Shown here: positions 35,201 through 44,900 of the stretch, piece by piece
Layout of the letters: every line of letters starts with the position of its first letter
How positions within the stretch are numbered: position 1 is the first letter of the stretch
Source of the DNA: Chitinophaga solisilvae
GTDB lineage: Bacteria; Bacteroidota; Bacteroidia; Chitinophagales; Chitinophagaceae
Direction of reading: 5' to 3'
Length of the DNA stretch: 50,757 bases
Assembly: GCF_009928525.1 (NCBI RefSeq)
Contig: NZ_JAABOK010000028.1
Location: 1-50,757, forward strand
Program-made: the position numbers and the translations under genes
The notes under the pieces: model-generated
What the model was told of the DNA's origin: nothing
The model's database searches: none
Seen by the model: only the letters and a program-made list of their open reading frames with translations

Positions 35201-38200
35201 GAGTAGTGCTGGCGCTGCCGGATGAAAACGGTAGCAGGAGGCTGGTAGGATATGTGGTACCACAGCCTCACTTCAACCGCGACGCTATACAGCTGCACCT
35301 GAAAGATACATTGCCGGAGTATATGGTGCCAACTGTCTGGGTAACGCTGGAAGAAATGCCGCTGACACCCAACGGAAAGATAGACCGCAAGGCATTACCG
35401 GAACCTGCTACAGCCGTGCTGATGGAGGCTTCCTACGTGGCGCCCCGCAATGAAACAGAAAAAGTGCTGGCTACTATCTGGCAGGACCTGCTACGCATAG
35501 AACGTATAGGCGTTAACGATAATTTCTTTGCTTTGGGTGGTGATTCCATTATCACCATTCAGGTGGTAAGCCGCGCAAAACGCCTGGGATATGAACTGCA
35601 GGCCAGGGAAATATTCCGGCATCAGACGGTAGCCTTGCTGGCAGCCGCGATGGATGCCCGTAAAGGCGTGCTGCGTCAGGAAGCCGGAGAGCAGGGAATA
35701 TTGCATGGCGCGGCTGGTCTGCTGCCCATACAGCAACTGTTTTTTGATACTACACCGGATACCGCCGATATCCGTCATCACTACAATCAGACTTTATTAT
35801 TTGCCATAGATAAACGTGTCAGCAGCGAGGTGTTGTCGGCGGTACTGCTGCAGCTGCAGCAGCAACACGACGCGCTGCGTTTTGCCTACCACCGGGAAAA
35901 CGGACAATGGATACAAACTTACAGCGATCATTATACACCACTGGAAGAAGCTGACTTCTCGGCCGCCACTCCGGATGAATTACCTTCCCTGATTACCGGC
36001 TGCTGCCGTCAGTGGCAGGCAAGTCCGGATATCAGCCGCGGCGCACTCATCAGGATGGTAAAAATACATACGCCGGAAACAGCCACACACCACCGCCTGC
36101 TGATAGTAATACATCACCTGGCAACGGACGGCGTATCCTGGCGTATACTGCTGGAAGATATGAACCAACTGTTGTCGGCCTGTATGCAGGGGCAGCAGCC
36201 GAAGCAGGAAGACAAGAGCTGGTCGTACCGCCAGTGGCGCCGGCAGCTGGAAACCTGGAGCGATAGCAGCAGACTGCTGTCACAGCAGCACTACTGGGAA
36301 CAGACAACTGCTGCATGGCAGCCACTGCCAGTAGATAAAACCACCACTGTTCCCGTTACCCGGAAAGATACCGGCTTCTTCACAATCGGCCTGGATACCC
36401 TGCAGACAAAACTGTTGCTGCAGGAAACAGCTGCGGCCTATCATACGGAGATCAGTGACCTGCTGCTGGCAGCACTGGTCAAAACTGTTTCCCGCTGGAG
36501 CGGACAAACCGCAATCGTGATTGGTATGGAAGGTCACGGCCGGGAGGCGATCAGCCGGGAAGCCGATGTAAGCCGTACGGTTGGCTGGTTTACCAGCCTG
36601 TTCCCCGTGTTGCTGAACATAGAAAACGATCACACCTCCGGTGAATTGATCTGCAGCGTAAAAGAACAACTACGCAGTATCCCTGACAAAGGCATCGGCT
36701 ACGGCGTACTGAAATATATCCGCCGGCACCCGGCTCTTGCCGGCCCGCACCCATGGGACATTGAGTTCAATTACCTGGGACAACTGGATAATATGACCAC
36801 CGGAGGCGAATGGATGACGATAGCCACCGAGGCCACCGGCAACGATGTACATGAAGATACAATTGTAAAAGAACGTATAGGCGTTAACGGTAGAGTGCAG
36901 CAGGGGATGTTACAGGTAGACTGGACCTACAGTCTGCTGCATTTTGAACCGGCTGTCATAGAACAGCTGGCCGCCGCCTGGAAGGAAGAACTGGAAGCGC
37001 TCATCATGCATTGCGTGGAGCAGGGAAAACAGACCGCAAGAAGTACGCCATCTGACTATGGACTGGGTAATGCCGTACATTACCGGCAGCTGGATGCATT
37101 CCTGTATGGTCAGGATCAGCTGGCCACGCAGATTTCTGCCGTATACCGCCTGAGCGGGCTGCAGGAAGGTATGCTGTTTCACAGCCTGTATAATGAACAG
37201 GGCGGCGCCTATGTAGAGCAACTGATCTGCCAGGTGACTAATCCCGATCTGCAGGCGCTGCATGACAGCTGGACTGCTGTCATGCAAAAGCACACCATCC
37301 TGCGCAGCAGCTTCAACTACGAAGCGCTGGACCTCCCGGTGCAATGCGTGCATCATATCGCCGCCATACCGTTTGAAGTCACGGACTACAGCCTGCTGGA
37401 AGAAAAAGAACAGGAAGCTGCCATACAGCAATATATACAGCAGGACAGAAGACAGGGCTTCAGCTATGACACGCCGCCGCTGATGCGGGTGGCGCTGCTG
37501 AAAACATCCGGCACCACCTGTAAAATGATCTGGACATATCATCACCTCCTGCTGGACGGATGGTCTGTTCCGATATTGTTTGAAGAACTGCTGCAGTACT
37601 ATGATCTGCTGCTGCAGGGCAAACAGCTGCCGCCGGCAGAAACAGACCAATACCAGGATTATATCAGTTATATCGCCAGCCGGGATGTAGAAGAGGAAGA
37701 AGCCTACTGGCGCAGCTACCTCGCAGGAACAACCTCCGGAACGCTGCTGCCTTTCATACCTGCTGCTGCTGACCGCACCAGGGGAGACGGCGTATACCGC
37801 AATATCCACTTTACGCTGGATGCCGCAGCAACCAATGCTATACAGGCTTACGCACAGAAAAACAGACTTACCGTCAACACCGTGATGCAGGGCGTATGGG
37901 CCTGGATACTGCATAACTATACCGGTAATGATACTGTTACCTTCGGGGTAACGGTATCCGGCCGTAACGGCGCTGTACCGAATGTAGAGCAACGCGTAGG
38001 ATTATATATCAACACCCTGCCGCTGCATATTCACGCTGACCGTAACCTGCCGGTAACAGCCTGGCTGGAACAGATACAGCAACGCGGCATCCAGTCAAGA
38101 GATTACGAATATACTTCTATCAATGCCATCCAGCGCTGGCTGGGCATCACCGGTGATCTGTTCGACAGCATCATGGTATATGAAAACTATCCGGTCAGTG

Positions 38201-41200
38201 AAGCCGTGAAATCCCGTAACTGGAAGCTGGATATCGCAGATATTGAAGTGAAGGAGCAGACCAACTATCCGCTGAGTATCCTGATAGCAGCTGCAGAAGA
38301 GATCTATGTGCAGTTTGGTTACAATGCCTCCCTGCTGGAAGATGTGTATGTAACGCAGCTGGCCGGGCACTTCCGCGAAGTGCTGTCACAGTTTATTGCG
38401 GGTGTTGACCAGCCGCTGGGAAATATTCACCTGCTCACTCCCGAAGAACAGTTGCAGCTGACAACCACCTGGAATGATACCGCCATGCCGGAAGCGCCGC
38501 TGGTAACAATTCCTGCACGCTTTGAAGCGCAGGCTGCCGCCACGCCGTCAGCCACCGCGCTGATCTGTGAAGGTATACGGCTGACTTATGCAGAACTGAA
38601 TGAACGCGCTAACCGGTTAAGCCACTATTTAGGTAGCCAGGGCCTCATTTCAGGCTCGCTGACGCCTTTGTGTACGGATCGCTCCCCGGAAATGATGATC
38701 GCCATCCTGGCCATCGTAAAGGCTGGTGGCGCGTATGTGCCGGTAGATCCGGCCTATCCCGCAGAAAGAATAAAATTCATCCTGCAGGATTGCGGAGACA
38801 AAAATATGATCGTCACCACCAGCCGTTACCGGTCGTTGCTGACAGAAATAAATCCTGCTGCCCGCATCATATGCATCGATACGTTGCAGGAAGAGTGGGC
38901 ATCATTACCTGCTGCCAATCCCGCTATTCCGGTTACCGGCAGCGACCTGGCCTATATCATCTATACCTCCGGTTCTACCGGTAAGCCCAAAGGAGTGATG
39001 ATACAGCACGATGCAGTGGCGAATCTGATTCAGTACCAGACGAAGCAATTCGGTATAGACGCAACAGAGCGCATCCTGCAGTTCTCCAGCTATTCTTTTG
39101 ACGCTGCAGTAGAGCAGATGTACCTGGCCCTGTTCAACGGCGCTGCGCTGGTACTCACGCCGGAGCATATACGTACGGACATGCAGTTGTTTGAGCAGCT
39201 GCTTGCCGCGCAGCAGGTGACGCACCTGCACGCTACCCCCGGCTTCCTGCTCACCGTTACGCCGGGAGCCTACAACGGATTAAAACGCGTCATAGCAGGA
39301 GGAGAGGCCTGCAGTATACAACTGGCCCGCGCCTGGGCGCCGTATGCCCTTTTCTATAACGAGTACGGCCCTACGGAAACAACGGTAACTGCTATAGAAT
39401 ACCTGTATACAGACACGCATGCCCATAAACAGGATATACTGCCTGTCGGTAAGCCGCTGGGCAATACGCGTGCGTATGTGCTTGACCGTTATGGCCGCCC
39501 GCTTCCTGCCGGTATCGGCGGCGAACTGTATATCGGCGGAAAGCAGGTAAGCCCCGGCTATCTGCATCTCCCGGAACTGACCCGCGAACGCTTCATCGCA
39601 GATCCGTTTTCTGCGGAGCCTGGCGCACGGCTGTACAAAACCGGAGATCTTTGCCGCTGGCTGCCTGACGGACACCTCGAATTCCTCGGCAGAACAGACG
39701 ACCAGGTAAAAATACGCGGATACCGCATCGAGTTAGGCGAAATTGTACATGTGCTGGAAGCCTGCCCGCTGGTGAAACAGGCTGTCGTACTGGCCGTTCC
39801 GGACAGCGCCGGAGAACATGCACACCTGCGCCTCGTAGGATATGTAGTGCCGGAAGGCGCTTTCGATAAAGCAGGTATCACCGCTTCCCTGCAGCAATCG
39901 CTCCCGGATTATATGATCCCTGCATTGCTCATCGCGCTCGATCATCTGCCATTGAATGCCAACGGAAAAATTGACCGCAAAGCCCTGCCGGACCCGGTAG
40001 ATGCAGTTACCAATGTATACGTAGCCCCCGGAAATGCCATGGAGAAAGCGATGGCCGCTATCTGGACATCCCTGCTGCAGACAGAACGGGTAGGCATACA
40101 CGATAATTTCTTTGAACGCGGCGGGCACTCCCTGCTGGCCATCCGGCTGATGGCGGCTATCCGCAAGGAACTGCAGGTAGAACTGGACATGAAGGATATC
40201 TTCACCTATCCCAGTATTGCCGCTTTAACCGATCATCTGCAGGAAAAAGGCAAAGCCGCTTCCTTGCCGGCTGTATATGCTGTCAGACCCAGACCGGAAC
40301 ATCTTCCCTTGTCCTTCAGCCAGGAAAGACTCTGGTTCATCGATCAGCTGGAAGGAAGCCTGCATTATCATATGCCGGCAGTACTGCAGCTCGACGGGCG
40401 CCTTAACCGGCAGGCGCTGGAAGCAGCCCTGCAGGAAATCGTGAACAGACATGAAGTACTCCGCACGGTAATTATACAGGAAGAAGATGATGTTGCCCGG
40501 CAGCTGATATTACCGGAGAACAACTGGCAGCTTACAGATATTATTACGGAAGATACCGATGCAGCCATCCGCGAATTTATTGAACAGCCGTTTGCCCTGT
40601 CTGCCGCCTACATGCTGCGGGCCGGGTTGGTGACGCTTTCTCCCGTAAAATGCCTGCTGGTCATCACTATTCATCATATTGCTTCGGACGGATGGTCGGT
40701 AGGTATACTGCTAAAGGAATTATCAGCACTGTATAACGCCTTTAGCCAGCAACGCACACCTGCGCTGGAACCGCTGCCGGTGCAGTATGCAGACTATGCT
40801 CTGTGGCAACGTACCCATATCAGCGGTGAAATGCTTACGCAGCAGCGCGAATACTGGACCCGGCAGCTGGCCGGACTGGAACCGCTGAATCTGCCCGCTG
40901 ATTTCCCCAGACCTGCTGTACAAAGCACCAGGGGCGCAGCGATACAGGTATCGCTGGATACCCGGCTGGCGGCAGATCTGCACGGACTTAGCCGTCACCT
41001 CGGCAGCACCTTGTTCATGACATTGTTTGCTGCCTTTAAAGTATTGCTGTACCGTTATACCAGCCAGGAAGATATCTGCGTAGGTACGCCCGTAGCGGGC
41101 CGTGGCCAGCAGGAAACAGAAAACCTGATCGGCTTCTTTGTGAATACGCTGGCACTGCGCAGCCAGCTGTCCGGCGATCTTCCCTTCCACGTATTGCTGC

Positions 41201-44200
41201 AGCAGCTGAGAACACATCTTCTCGACGCCTACAGTCACCAGGACATACCATTTGAAAAAGTAGTGGATGCTGTGGCCAAAGACAGGGACATGAGCCGCCT
41301 GCCGGTATTCCAGGTGATGTTTACCCTGCAGCAGACAGCCGCTACGCCTGCATTGCAGCTGGATGGCATCACGCTGACCATGCAGGAGCTGGAACATACC
41401 ACCGCCAAATTTGATCTCGTCTTTGAAATGGAAGAAGGTCATGACGGGCTGTCATTGCGCATCGAATACTGTAAAGATCTTTTCCGGGAAGATACGGTAA
41501 GGCAGATGGGAAGGCACTATGAACAATTGTTACGTGCCATCGTCAGCCAGCCGCAGCAGAAAATAGGTTCGCTGTCCATGCTCCTGCCGGAAGAAGAACA
41601 ACACCTGCTGCAGGTGCTGAAAGGCACTGCTGCCGGGTATCCGAAAGAAAAAACAATTATACGCCTCTTTGAAGAACAGGCGCAGCGTACACCAGATGCT
41701 GTGGCAGTGGTATATGAACATGAACAGCTGACCTACCGCCGCCTGGATGAAAAGGCGACCAGATTAGGGCACTACCTGCGGCAGAAAGGCGTACAGCCTG
41801 GTATGCTGGTACCCATATGCCTGCACAGAAGCGAAGAAATGATTACCGGTATATTAGGTATCCTGAAGGCCGGCGCCGCCTACGTGCCGATAGATCCGCT
41901 CTATCCTGCAGACCGTATCAGCTACATGCTGGAAGATACGGCCGCGCCGGTACTGGTCAGCACCGCCGCCTGTGCGGATATCTTCAGCGATATGGAACAT
42001 GCCGGCGAACTGGTATTACTGGACGCAGATGAACCGCATATCAGCAGGATGCCTGCCGGCCCTGTGGCCGTAACTGCTGCTCCACAGGATGTTGCCTATG
42101 TGATTTATACTTCCGGTTCTACCGGCCGCCCCAAAGGCGTACTGGTGACCAATGAAAACGTAGTACGCCTTTTTGAAACCGATGCGCCGCTGTATGATTT
42201 CGATGAAAGCGACGTATGGACCATGTTCCACTCTTTCTGCTTCGACTTCTCCGTATGGGAAATGTACGGAGCGCTGTTCTACGGAGGCCGTGTGATTGTG
42301 GTGCCGCGTCATGTAACACAGGATGCTGTATTGTTCGGAGAACTGCTCATCCGCGAAAGGGTAACCGTTTTAAACCAGACACCTTCTTCTTTCTATGTAT
42401 TACAGGATTATCTGACAGAACGTACCAGCACATTACCGGTGCGCTATGTAATATTCGGCGGTGAAGCGCTGAATCCGGGTAAGCTGAAACCATGGAAACA
42501 ACTGTATAAAGACTGCCGCCTGATTAATATGTATGGCATCACGGAAACAACCGTGCACGTTACGTTCCAGGAGCTGGAATGGCATCACCTGGGTAACAGT
42601 GCCAGCGTTATCGGCAAGCCTATTCCTACACTGAGCGCCTATATCCTGAATGAACAACAGGGCCTGGTGCCGCTGGGTGTCGCCGGTGAATTATATATCG
42701 GCGGTGCGGGCGTCGCAAAAGGTTATCTCAACCTGCCCGGACTTACCGCGGAACGTTTTATCATGAACCCGTTCGTGGAAGGAGAGCGGTTATACCGTAC
42801 CGGTGACCTCGGCCGCTGGCTGAGAGACGGCAACATTGAATACATGGGCCGCATTGATGACCAGGTGAAGATCCGTGGTTTCCGTATAGAGCTGGGAGAA
42901 ATAGAAAATGTACTGCAGCACAGCGGACTGGTGAACCAGGGAGTAGTACTCGCAAAAACAGACCAGTCGGGCAACAGGCGGCTCGTAGGCTATGTAGTGC
43001 CAAAAGAAACCTTCACCCGCGAAGCGGTGATGACAACGCTGAAAGAACGCCTGCCGGATTACATGGTGCCGGCATTATGGGTAACGCTGGAGGAAATACC
43101 ACTCACTTCCAATGGTAAAGTGAACCGCAAAGCCCTGCCGGACCCTGATGCAGGAGAACTCACAGATACTGCGTATATGGCTCCCCGTAATGAAACGGAA
43201 CAGGAGCTGGCGGCCATCTGGGAACAATTGCTGGCAGTATCACGGGTAGGCATACACGATAATTTCTTCGGACTGGGCGGCGATTCCATTATCACCATCC
43301 AGGTGGTCAGCCGCGCAAAAAGACAGGGATATGCCTTGCAGGCGAAAGATATCTTCCTGCATCAGACGATCGCACAACTCTCCGCGGTATTGCAGACCCG
43401 TAAAGGGAAGGATACTGCCGTGACCGGAGAGCAGGGACTGCTTACCGGTGCAGCAGAACTCCTGCCAATTCAGCAATGGTTCTTTGAACAGGAGCAGGAT
43501 ACTGCTGCTGTAGTCAATCATTTCAACCAGAGTGCGCTGCTGAATATAGATAAGCAGGTGACGCCCGTTCTACTGGAAGAGGTACTGCGCCAGCTGCAGG
43601 AACACCACGATGCACTGCGCTTTACCTATCACCAGCAGGAAGGAACCTGGATACAGGAATATGGCGCGCATTACAGCCGGCTGGAAGTAAAGGATCTCTC
43701 CGCTGCCGGGGAAGAACAGCTGGAAGCGCAGCTCACCGCCTGCTGCCAGTATTTCCAGGAAAACCTGGATATCCGCAACGGGGACCTGATCCGTATGGTG
43801 CTGATTAAAACACCGGCGGCTGACATACATCACCGGCTGCTGATTGTTATACATCACCTGGCTGTAGATGGCATATCCTGGCGCATTCTGCTGGAAGATA
43901 TGGAAAACCTCCTGCAGGCAGCTATCAAAGGAACACCGGTGTCGCTGGGAGCCAAAGGCACCGCTTTCCGCCAGTGGCACGAGCAGCTGGTGACTTACGG
44001 GCAAAGCAGGCGGTTATTATCGCAGCAACGCTACTGGGAAAGTATGGCAGCCGCAAATGCCGCGTTGCCGTTACTTCAGGCTGCTGCTGCTCCTGTATAC
44101 GTAAAGGACAACGGGCAGTATACCGTGCAGCTGGATGCGAAAGACACGCAACAGCTGCTGCAGGAAGTACCGAAGGCTTATCATACGGAAATCAACGATA

Positions 44201-44898
44201 TACTGCTGGCTGCATTGGCGCGTGTGCTCACCGGCTGGACCGGCGGCGATAAAATCGTTATCGGCCTGGAAGGACATGGCAGGGAGGAAATCGGTAACGG
44301 ATATGATATCAGCCGCACCATTGGCTGGTTCACCAGTCTGTACCCTGTATTGCTGAACACTGCCGGTTGTGAAGATAACAGCCATCTCATCAAAAGTATC
44401 AAAGAACAGCTGCGGCAGATTCCGGACAAAGGGCTGGGATATGGTGTGCTGAAATATATTCACCGGCTGCCATCCCTGCAGGGCCGTCAGCCCTGGGAGA
44501 TTGTTTTTAACTACCTCGGTCAGCTGGATAATGTTTCCAGGTCCAACAGCAGGTTAAGTCCTGCTGCTGCATCTGCAGGCAATGAAATCCATAGCGCGTA
44601 TAAGACACGCGAGCTACTGGCGGTCAACAGCGTGGTGCAGGACGGATGTCTCTCGCTGCACTGGACCTTCTCCCGGCTTCATTTTGATGCTGCCGCCATC
44701 CGGCAACTGGCCGATGACTACCTGAAAGTGCTGACAGCATTGATCCGCCATTGTGTTGCGCAGGGCGAACGGGAGCAGGTATACACCCCTTCGGATTACG
44801 GCCTGTCTGCAACTGTCAGCTATGAACAGCTGGACCAGTTTTTAAACGGAGATACCGATGGCGATTCAACTGAATTAGAGGATATTCTAAATTTTTAA
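29299..44898 (+). CDS. Four-module NRPS: C-A(Thr)-T-C-A-T-E-C-A-T-C-A(Thr)-T-E
   Basis: A 5199-aa cytoplasmic assembly-line enzyme. Condensation HHxxxDG motifs are at 138, 1215, 2748 and 3792; epimerisation HHxxxDG motifs at 2272 and 4852. Adenylation A3 cores (YTSGSTG or FTSGSTG) start near 611, 1688, 3222 and 4270. Carrier Ser are S1004, S2083, S3611 and S4663. Specificity codes aligned by eye to GrsA: A1 DFWNIGMVHK (Thr), A2 DIWELTADDK (unassigned), A3 DAEHIGEVTK (unassigned; the E-H pair recalls diaminobutyrate codes), A4 DFWNIGMVHK (Thr). E domains follow modules 2 and 4, giving D-residues there, and the next C domain (2748, and that of the next protein) has the post-epimerisation type (LSGLQEGMLFH). 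The N-terminal C domain suggests lipo-initiation. It ends with an acidic tail, probably a docking peptide. Confidence 0.95.
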   Translation: MSHRAVPLHPGQQEVYVDQLLNADASYYNMGVYIQLTGKLDKEKFILAAHSLPQVFDAFKLRFDLKDPVPTGYMDDGFTTAVLQELDFSDTGKTREDCEQWIKEQLARPFVFDKSVLLMEQYLIKIAPDEHWYFQKSHHLVTDGFGTSALNQYVARKYKSLVTGAAEDFSYPSYEAEMAAAWSYARSAAYQEDGAYWKKKINSKPLPLLQRKMRSAAQPQKRYNSLLIDFSEAELAALDALQQATKSTLQQLTIAALITYFGKTTPQNSFIFGTPLHKRRTKQLRSIAGMFAGIIPFKGTYDPDMHPATLIRQIVADQREDYRYQHYQISDLSRHLKINTAEENLFEILINFATLNFAVDYGEGIQAHTFIPSGSSPAPLELLWLDYGGRQPMQMRVGYREDYFTATEMSLWIKRILFILQQFQHSLELPLRAISVLPEDEARLISTFHHSHAGYPATQTITSLIQQQVTQYPDAIAVSCEGRQLTYRELDQRSNQLAHGLIRRGVKPEQLVPVCVERTEEMIVSILGILKAGAAYVPVDPAYPEDRIFYMVEDTAASLLICSRYSATIFEKVKDNIQLVIADNESAGIAQEPVLPVTVTRRPHDVAYVIYTSGSTGKPKGVLIEDLNVVRLFFTDTPLFDFNSSDVWTMFHSFCFDFSVWEMYGALFYGGRIVMVPKAVTQDTSLFAELLISEQVTVLNQTPSSFYVLQDYMTARTEDTTIRYVIFGGEALNPAKIKPWQQQYQHSRLINMYGITETTVHVTFQELNETHVDSSASVIGKPIPTLSAYILSASQEHQPVGATGELYIGGAGVARGYLNREELTSERFIRHPFISGERLYRTGDLGRWLPDGSIEYQGRIDDQVKIRGFRIELGEIENVLQQSGLVHQGVVLAKTDHAGNKRLVAYVVPKAAFTKEGAQQWLKASLPDYMVPALWMILSEIPLTSNGKVDRKALPEPDAQELIATVYEAPRTTTEKQLAAIWQELLGISRAGIYDNFFELGGDSIRVISVVSSIRRLFNREISAYDVYVASTIEQLAALVDSRNGAAAEQQQRLNEEIRNTISLTAEAVKPLLPDAGNVEAIYPMSDIEHGMVYLSQLRPEEALYHDQILVRLPLAFSAALVEQAMQLIVGKHGTLRTAFALDVDGHNLHIVYKSVSVAVAFKDISHADEKAAKVLVEDYLRDERTRPFDITKAPLWRATLFGLQTDQVFVLQVHHAILDGWSVASLHAELFRLCSGLLAGEPVSVQPLQCSYEDYIIETLAAKKDDTNRDFWRKDLDDYKRLNIFTTEDDYQVFDHPYGAAFLDRLKEKTRQDNISLKGLFLGACVYALGMLTYEDEVTVGLVTNNRPAKEDSDRLLGCFLNTIPFRFETGRQQTTWRTYFRKIEDKLLQMKQREKTSLFEITKITREPAGDDNPYFDVIFNFVNFHVYENEVADISPFMKMEAIHEGTFINDFTVTNTWLDFSASITNGVFLLHCVQRKQFRSGKTVQDLRIYFDNVIRAYLDEYEGRIAGSVILSGAEQQQLIQQAAGPVVDYPAAGTAVTVFEELAQQSPDAVAVRCGDTILTYGALNARANQLAHYLRRQGVGTDKLVPLCIERSADMLVAILGIWKAGAAYVPVDISYPEERISYIISDCEADTVVCSTATSRQMPPVKTLVVLDRQAAIAGEPVHNLSVSPSPADLCYVIFTSGSTGKPKGVMVEHRGMLNHLYAKINDLQMNSDTIVAYIASYTFDISVWQMFAALLTGGETVVYTESIIFQPAVLMGAVKEHQVSILELVPSYLASVLQEEINIPLERLQYLLVTGEVISRHILEQWFSHPVYGHIPVVNAYGPTEASDDITHYFMYDTPERINVPLGSTIQNLHIYILDKALQLTPAGVAGEICVAGIGVSRGYLKREQLTAERFIPNPYGSDDAARMYRTGDLGRWLPDGTLEYLGRIDEQVKIRGYRIELGEIENAVRQSGQVQQGVVLALPDENGSRRLVGYVVPQPHFNRDAIQLHLKDTLPEYMVPTVWVTLEEMPLTPNGKIDRKALPEPATAVLMEASYVAPRNETEKVLATIWQDLLRIERIGVNDNFFALGGDSIITIQVVSRAKRLGYELQAREIFRHQTVALLAAAMDARKGVLRQEAGEQGILHGAAGLLPIQQLFFDTTPDTADIRHHYNQTLLFAIDKRVSSEVLSAVLLQLQQQHDALRFAYHRENGQWIQTYSDHYTPLEEADFSAATPDELPSLITGCCRQWQASPDISRGALIRMVKIHTPETATHHRLLIVIHHLATDGVSWRILLEDMNQLLSACMQGQQPKQEDKSWSYRQWRRQLETWSDSSRLLSQQHYWEQTTAAWQPLPVDKTTTVPVTRKDTGFFTIGLDTLQTKLLLQETAAAYHTEISDLLLAALVKTVSRWSGQTAIVIGMEGHGREAISREADVSRTVGWFTSLFPVLLNIENDHTSGELICSVKEQLRSIPDKGIGYGVLKYIRRHPALAGPHPWDIEFNYLGQLDNMTTGGEWMTIATEATGNDVHEDTIVKERIGVNGRVQQGMLQVDWTYSLLHFEPAVIEQLAAAWKEELEALIMHCVEQGKQTARSTPSDYGLGNAVHYRQLDAFLYGQDQLATQISAVYRLSGLQEGMLFHSLYNEQGGAYVEQLICQVTNPDLQALHDSWTAVMQKHTILRSSFNYEALDLPVQCVHHIAAIPFEVTDYSLLEEKEQEAAIQQYIQQDRRQGFSYDTPPLMRVALLKTSGTTCKMIWTYHHLLLDGWSVPILFEELLQYYDLLLQGKQLPPAETDQYQDYISYIASRDVEEEEAYWRSYLAGTTSGTLLPFIPAAADRTRGDGVYRNIHFTLDAAATNAIQAYAQKNRLTVNTVMQGVWAWILHNYTGNDTVTFGVTVSGRNGAVPNVEQRVGLYINTLPLHIHADRNLPVTAWLEQIQQRGIQSRDYEYTSINAIQRWLGITGDLFDSIMVYENYPVSEAVKSRNWKLDIADIEVKEQTNYPLSILIAAAEEIYVQFGYNASLLEDVYVTQLAGHFREVLSQFIAGVDQPLGNIHLLTPEEQLQLTTTWNDTAMPEAPLVTIPARFEAQAAATPSATALICEGIRLTYAELNERANRLSHYLGSQGLISGSLTPLCTDRSPEMMIAILAIVKAGGAYVPVDPAYPAERIKFILQDCGDKNMIVTTSRYRSLLTEINPAARIICIDTLQEEWASLPAANPAIPVTGSDLAYIIYTSGSTGKPKGVMIQHDAVANLIQYQTKQFGIDATERILQFSSYSFDAAVEQMYLALFNGAALVLTPEHIRTDMQLFEQLLAAQQVTHLHATPGFLLTVTPGAYNGLKRVIAGGEACSIQLARAWAPYALFYNEYGPTETTVTAIEYLYTDTHAHKQDILPVGKPLGNTRAYVLDRYGRPLPAGIGGELYIGGKQVSPGYLHLPELTRERFIADPFSAEPGARLYKTGDLCRWLPDGHLEFLGRTDDQVKIRGYRIELGEIVHVLEACPLVKQAVVLAVPDSAGEHAHLRLVGYVVPEGAFDKAGITASLQQSLPDYMIPALLIALDHLPLNANGKIDRKALPDPVDAVTNVYVAPGNAMEKAMAAIWTSLLQTERVGIHDNFFERGGHSLLAIRLMAAIRKELQVELDMKDIFTYPSIAALTDHLQEKGKAASLPAVYAVRPRPEHLPLSFSQERLWFIDQLEGSLHYHMPAVLQLDGRLNRQALEAALQEIVNRHEVLRTVIIQEEDDVARQLILPENNWQLTDIITEDTDAAIREFIEQPFALSAAYMLRAGLVTLSPVKCLLVITIHHIASDGWSVGILLKELSALYNAFSQQRTPALEPLPVQYADYALWQRTHISGEMLTQQREYWTRQLAGLEPLNLPADFPRPAVQSTRGAAIQVSLDTRLAADLHGLSRHLGSTLFMTLFAAFKVLLYRYTSQEDICVGTPVAGRGQQETENLIGFFVNTLALRSQLSGDLPFHVLLQQLRTHLLDAYSHQDIPFEKVVDAVAKDRDMSRLPVFQVMFTLQQTAATPALQLDGITLTMQELEHTTAKFDLVFEMEEGHDGLSLRIEYCKDLFREDTVRQMGRHYEQLLRAIVSQPQQKIGSLSMLLPEEEQHLLQVLKGTAAGYPKEKTIIRLFEEQAQRTPDAVAVVYEHEQLTYRRLDEKATRLGHYLRQKGVQPGMLVPICLHRSEEMITGILGILKAGAAYVPIDPLYPADRISYMLEDTAAPVLVSTAACADIFSDMEHAGELVLLDADEPHISRMPAGPVAVTAAPQDVAYVIYTSGSTGRPKGVLVTNENVVRLFETDAPLYDFDESDVWTMFHSFCFDFSVWEMYGALFYGGRVIVVPRHVTQDAVLFGELLIRERVTVLNQTPSSFYVLQDYLTERTSTLPVRYVIFGGEALNPGKLKPWKQLYKDCRLINMYGITETTVHVTFQELEWHHLGNSASVIGKPIPTLSAYILNEQQGLVPLGVAGELYIGGAGVAKGYLNLPGLTAERFIMNPFVEGERLYRTGDLGRWLRDGNIEYMGRIDDQVKIRGFRIELGEIENVLQHSGLVNQGVVLAKTDQSGNRRLVGYVVPKETFTREAVMTTLKERLPDYMVPALWVTLEEIPLTSNGKVNRKALPDPDAGELTDTAYMAPRNETEQELAAIWEQLLAVSRVGIHDNFFGLGGDSIITIQVVSRAKRQGYALQAKDIFLHQTIAQLSAVLQTRKGKDTAVTGEQGLLTGAAELLPIQQWFFEQEQDTAAVVNHFNQSALLNIDKQVTPVLLEEVLRQLQEHHDALRFTYHQQEGTWIQEYGAHYSRLEVKDLSAAGEEQLEAQLTACCQYFQENLDIRNGDLIRMVLIKTPAADIHHRLLIVIHHLAVDGISWRILLEDMENLLQAAIKGTPVSLGAKGTAFRQWHEQLVTYGQSRRLLSQQRYWESMAAANAALPLLQAAAAPVYVKDNGQYTVQLDAKDTQQLLQEVPKAYHTEINDILLAALARVLTGWTGGDKIVIGLEGHGREEIGNGYDISRTIGWFTSLYPVLLNTAGCEDNSHLIKSIKEQLRQIPDKGLGYGVLKYIHRLPSLQGRQPWEIVFNYLGQLDNVSRSNSRLSPAAASAGNEIHSAYKTRELLAVNSVVQDGCLSLHWTFSRLHFDAAAIRQLADDYLKVLTALIRHCVAQGEREQVYTPSDYGLSATVSYEQLDQFLNGDTDGDSTELEDILNF

Positions 44899-44900
44899 TA

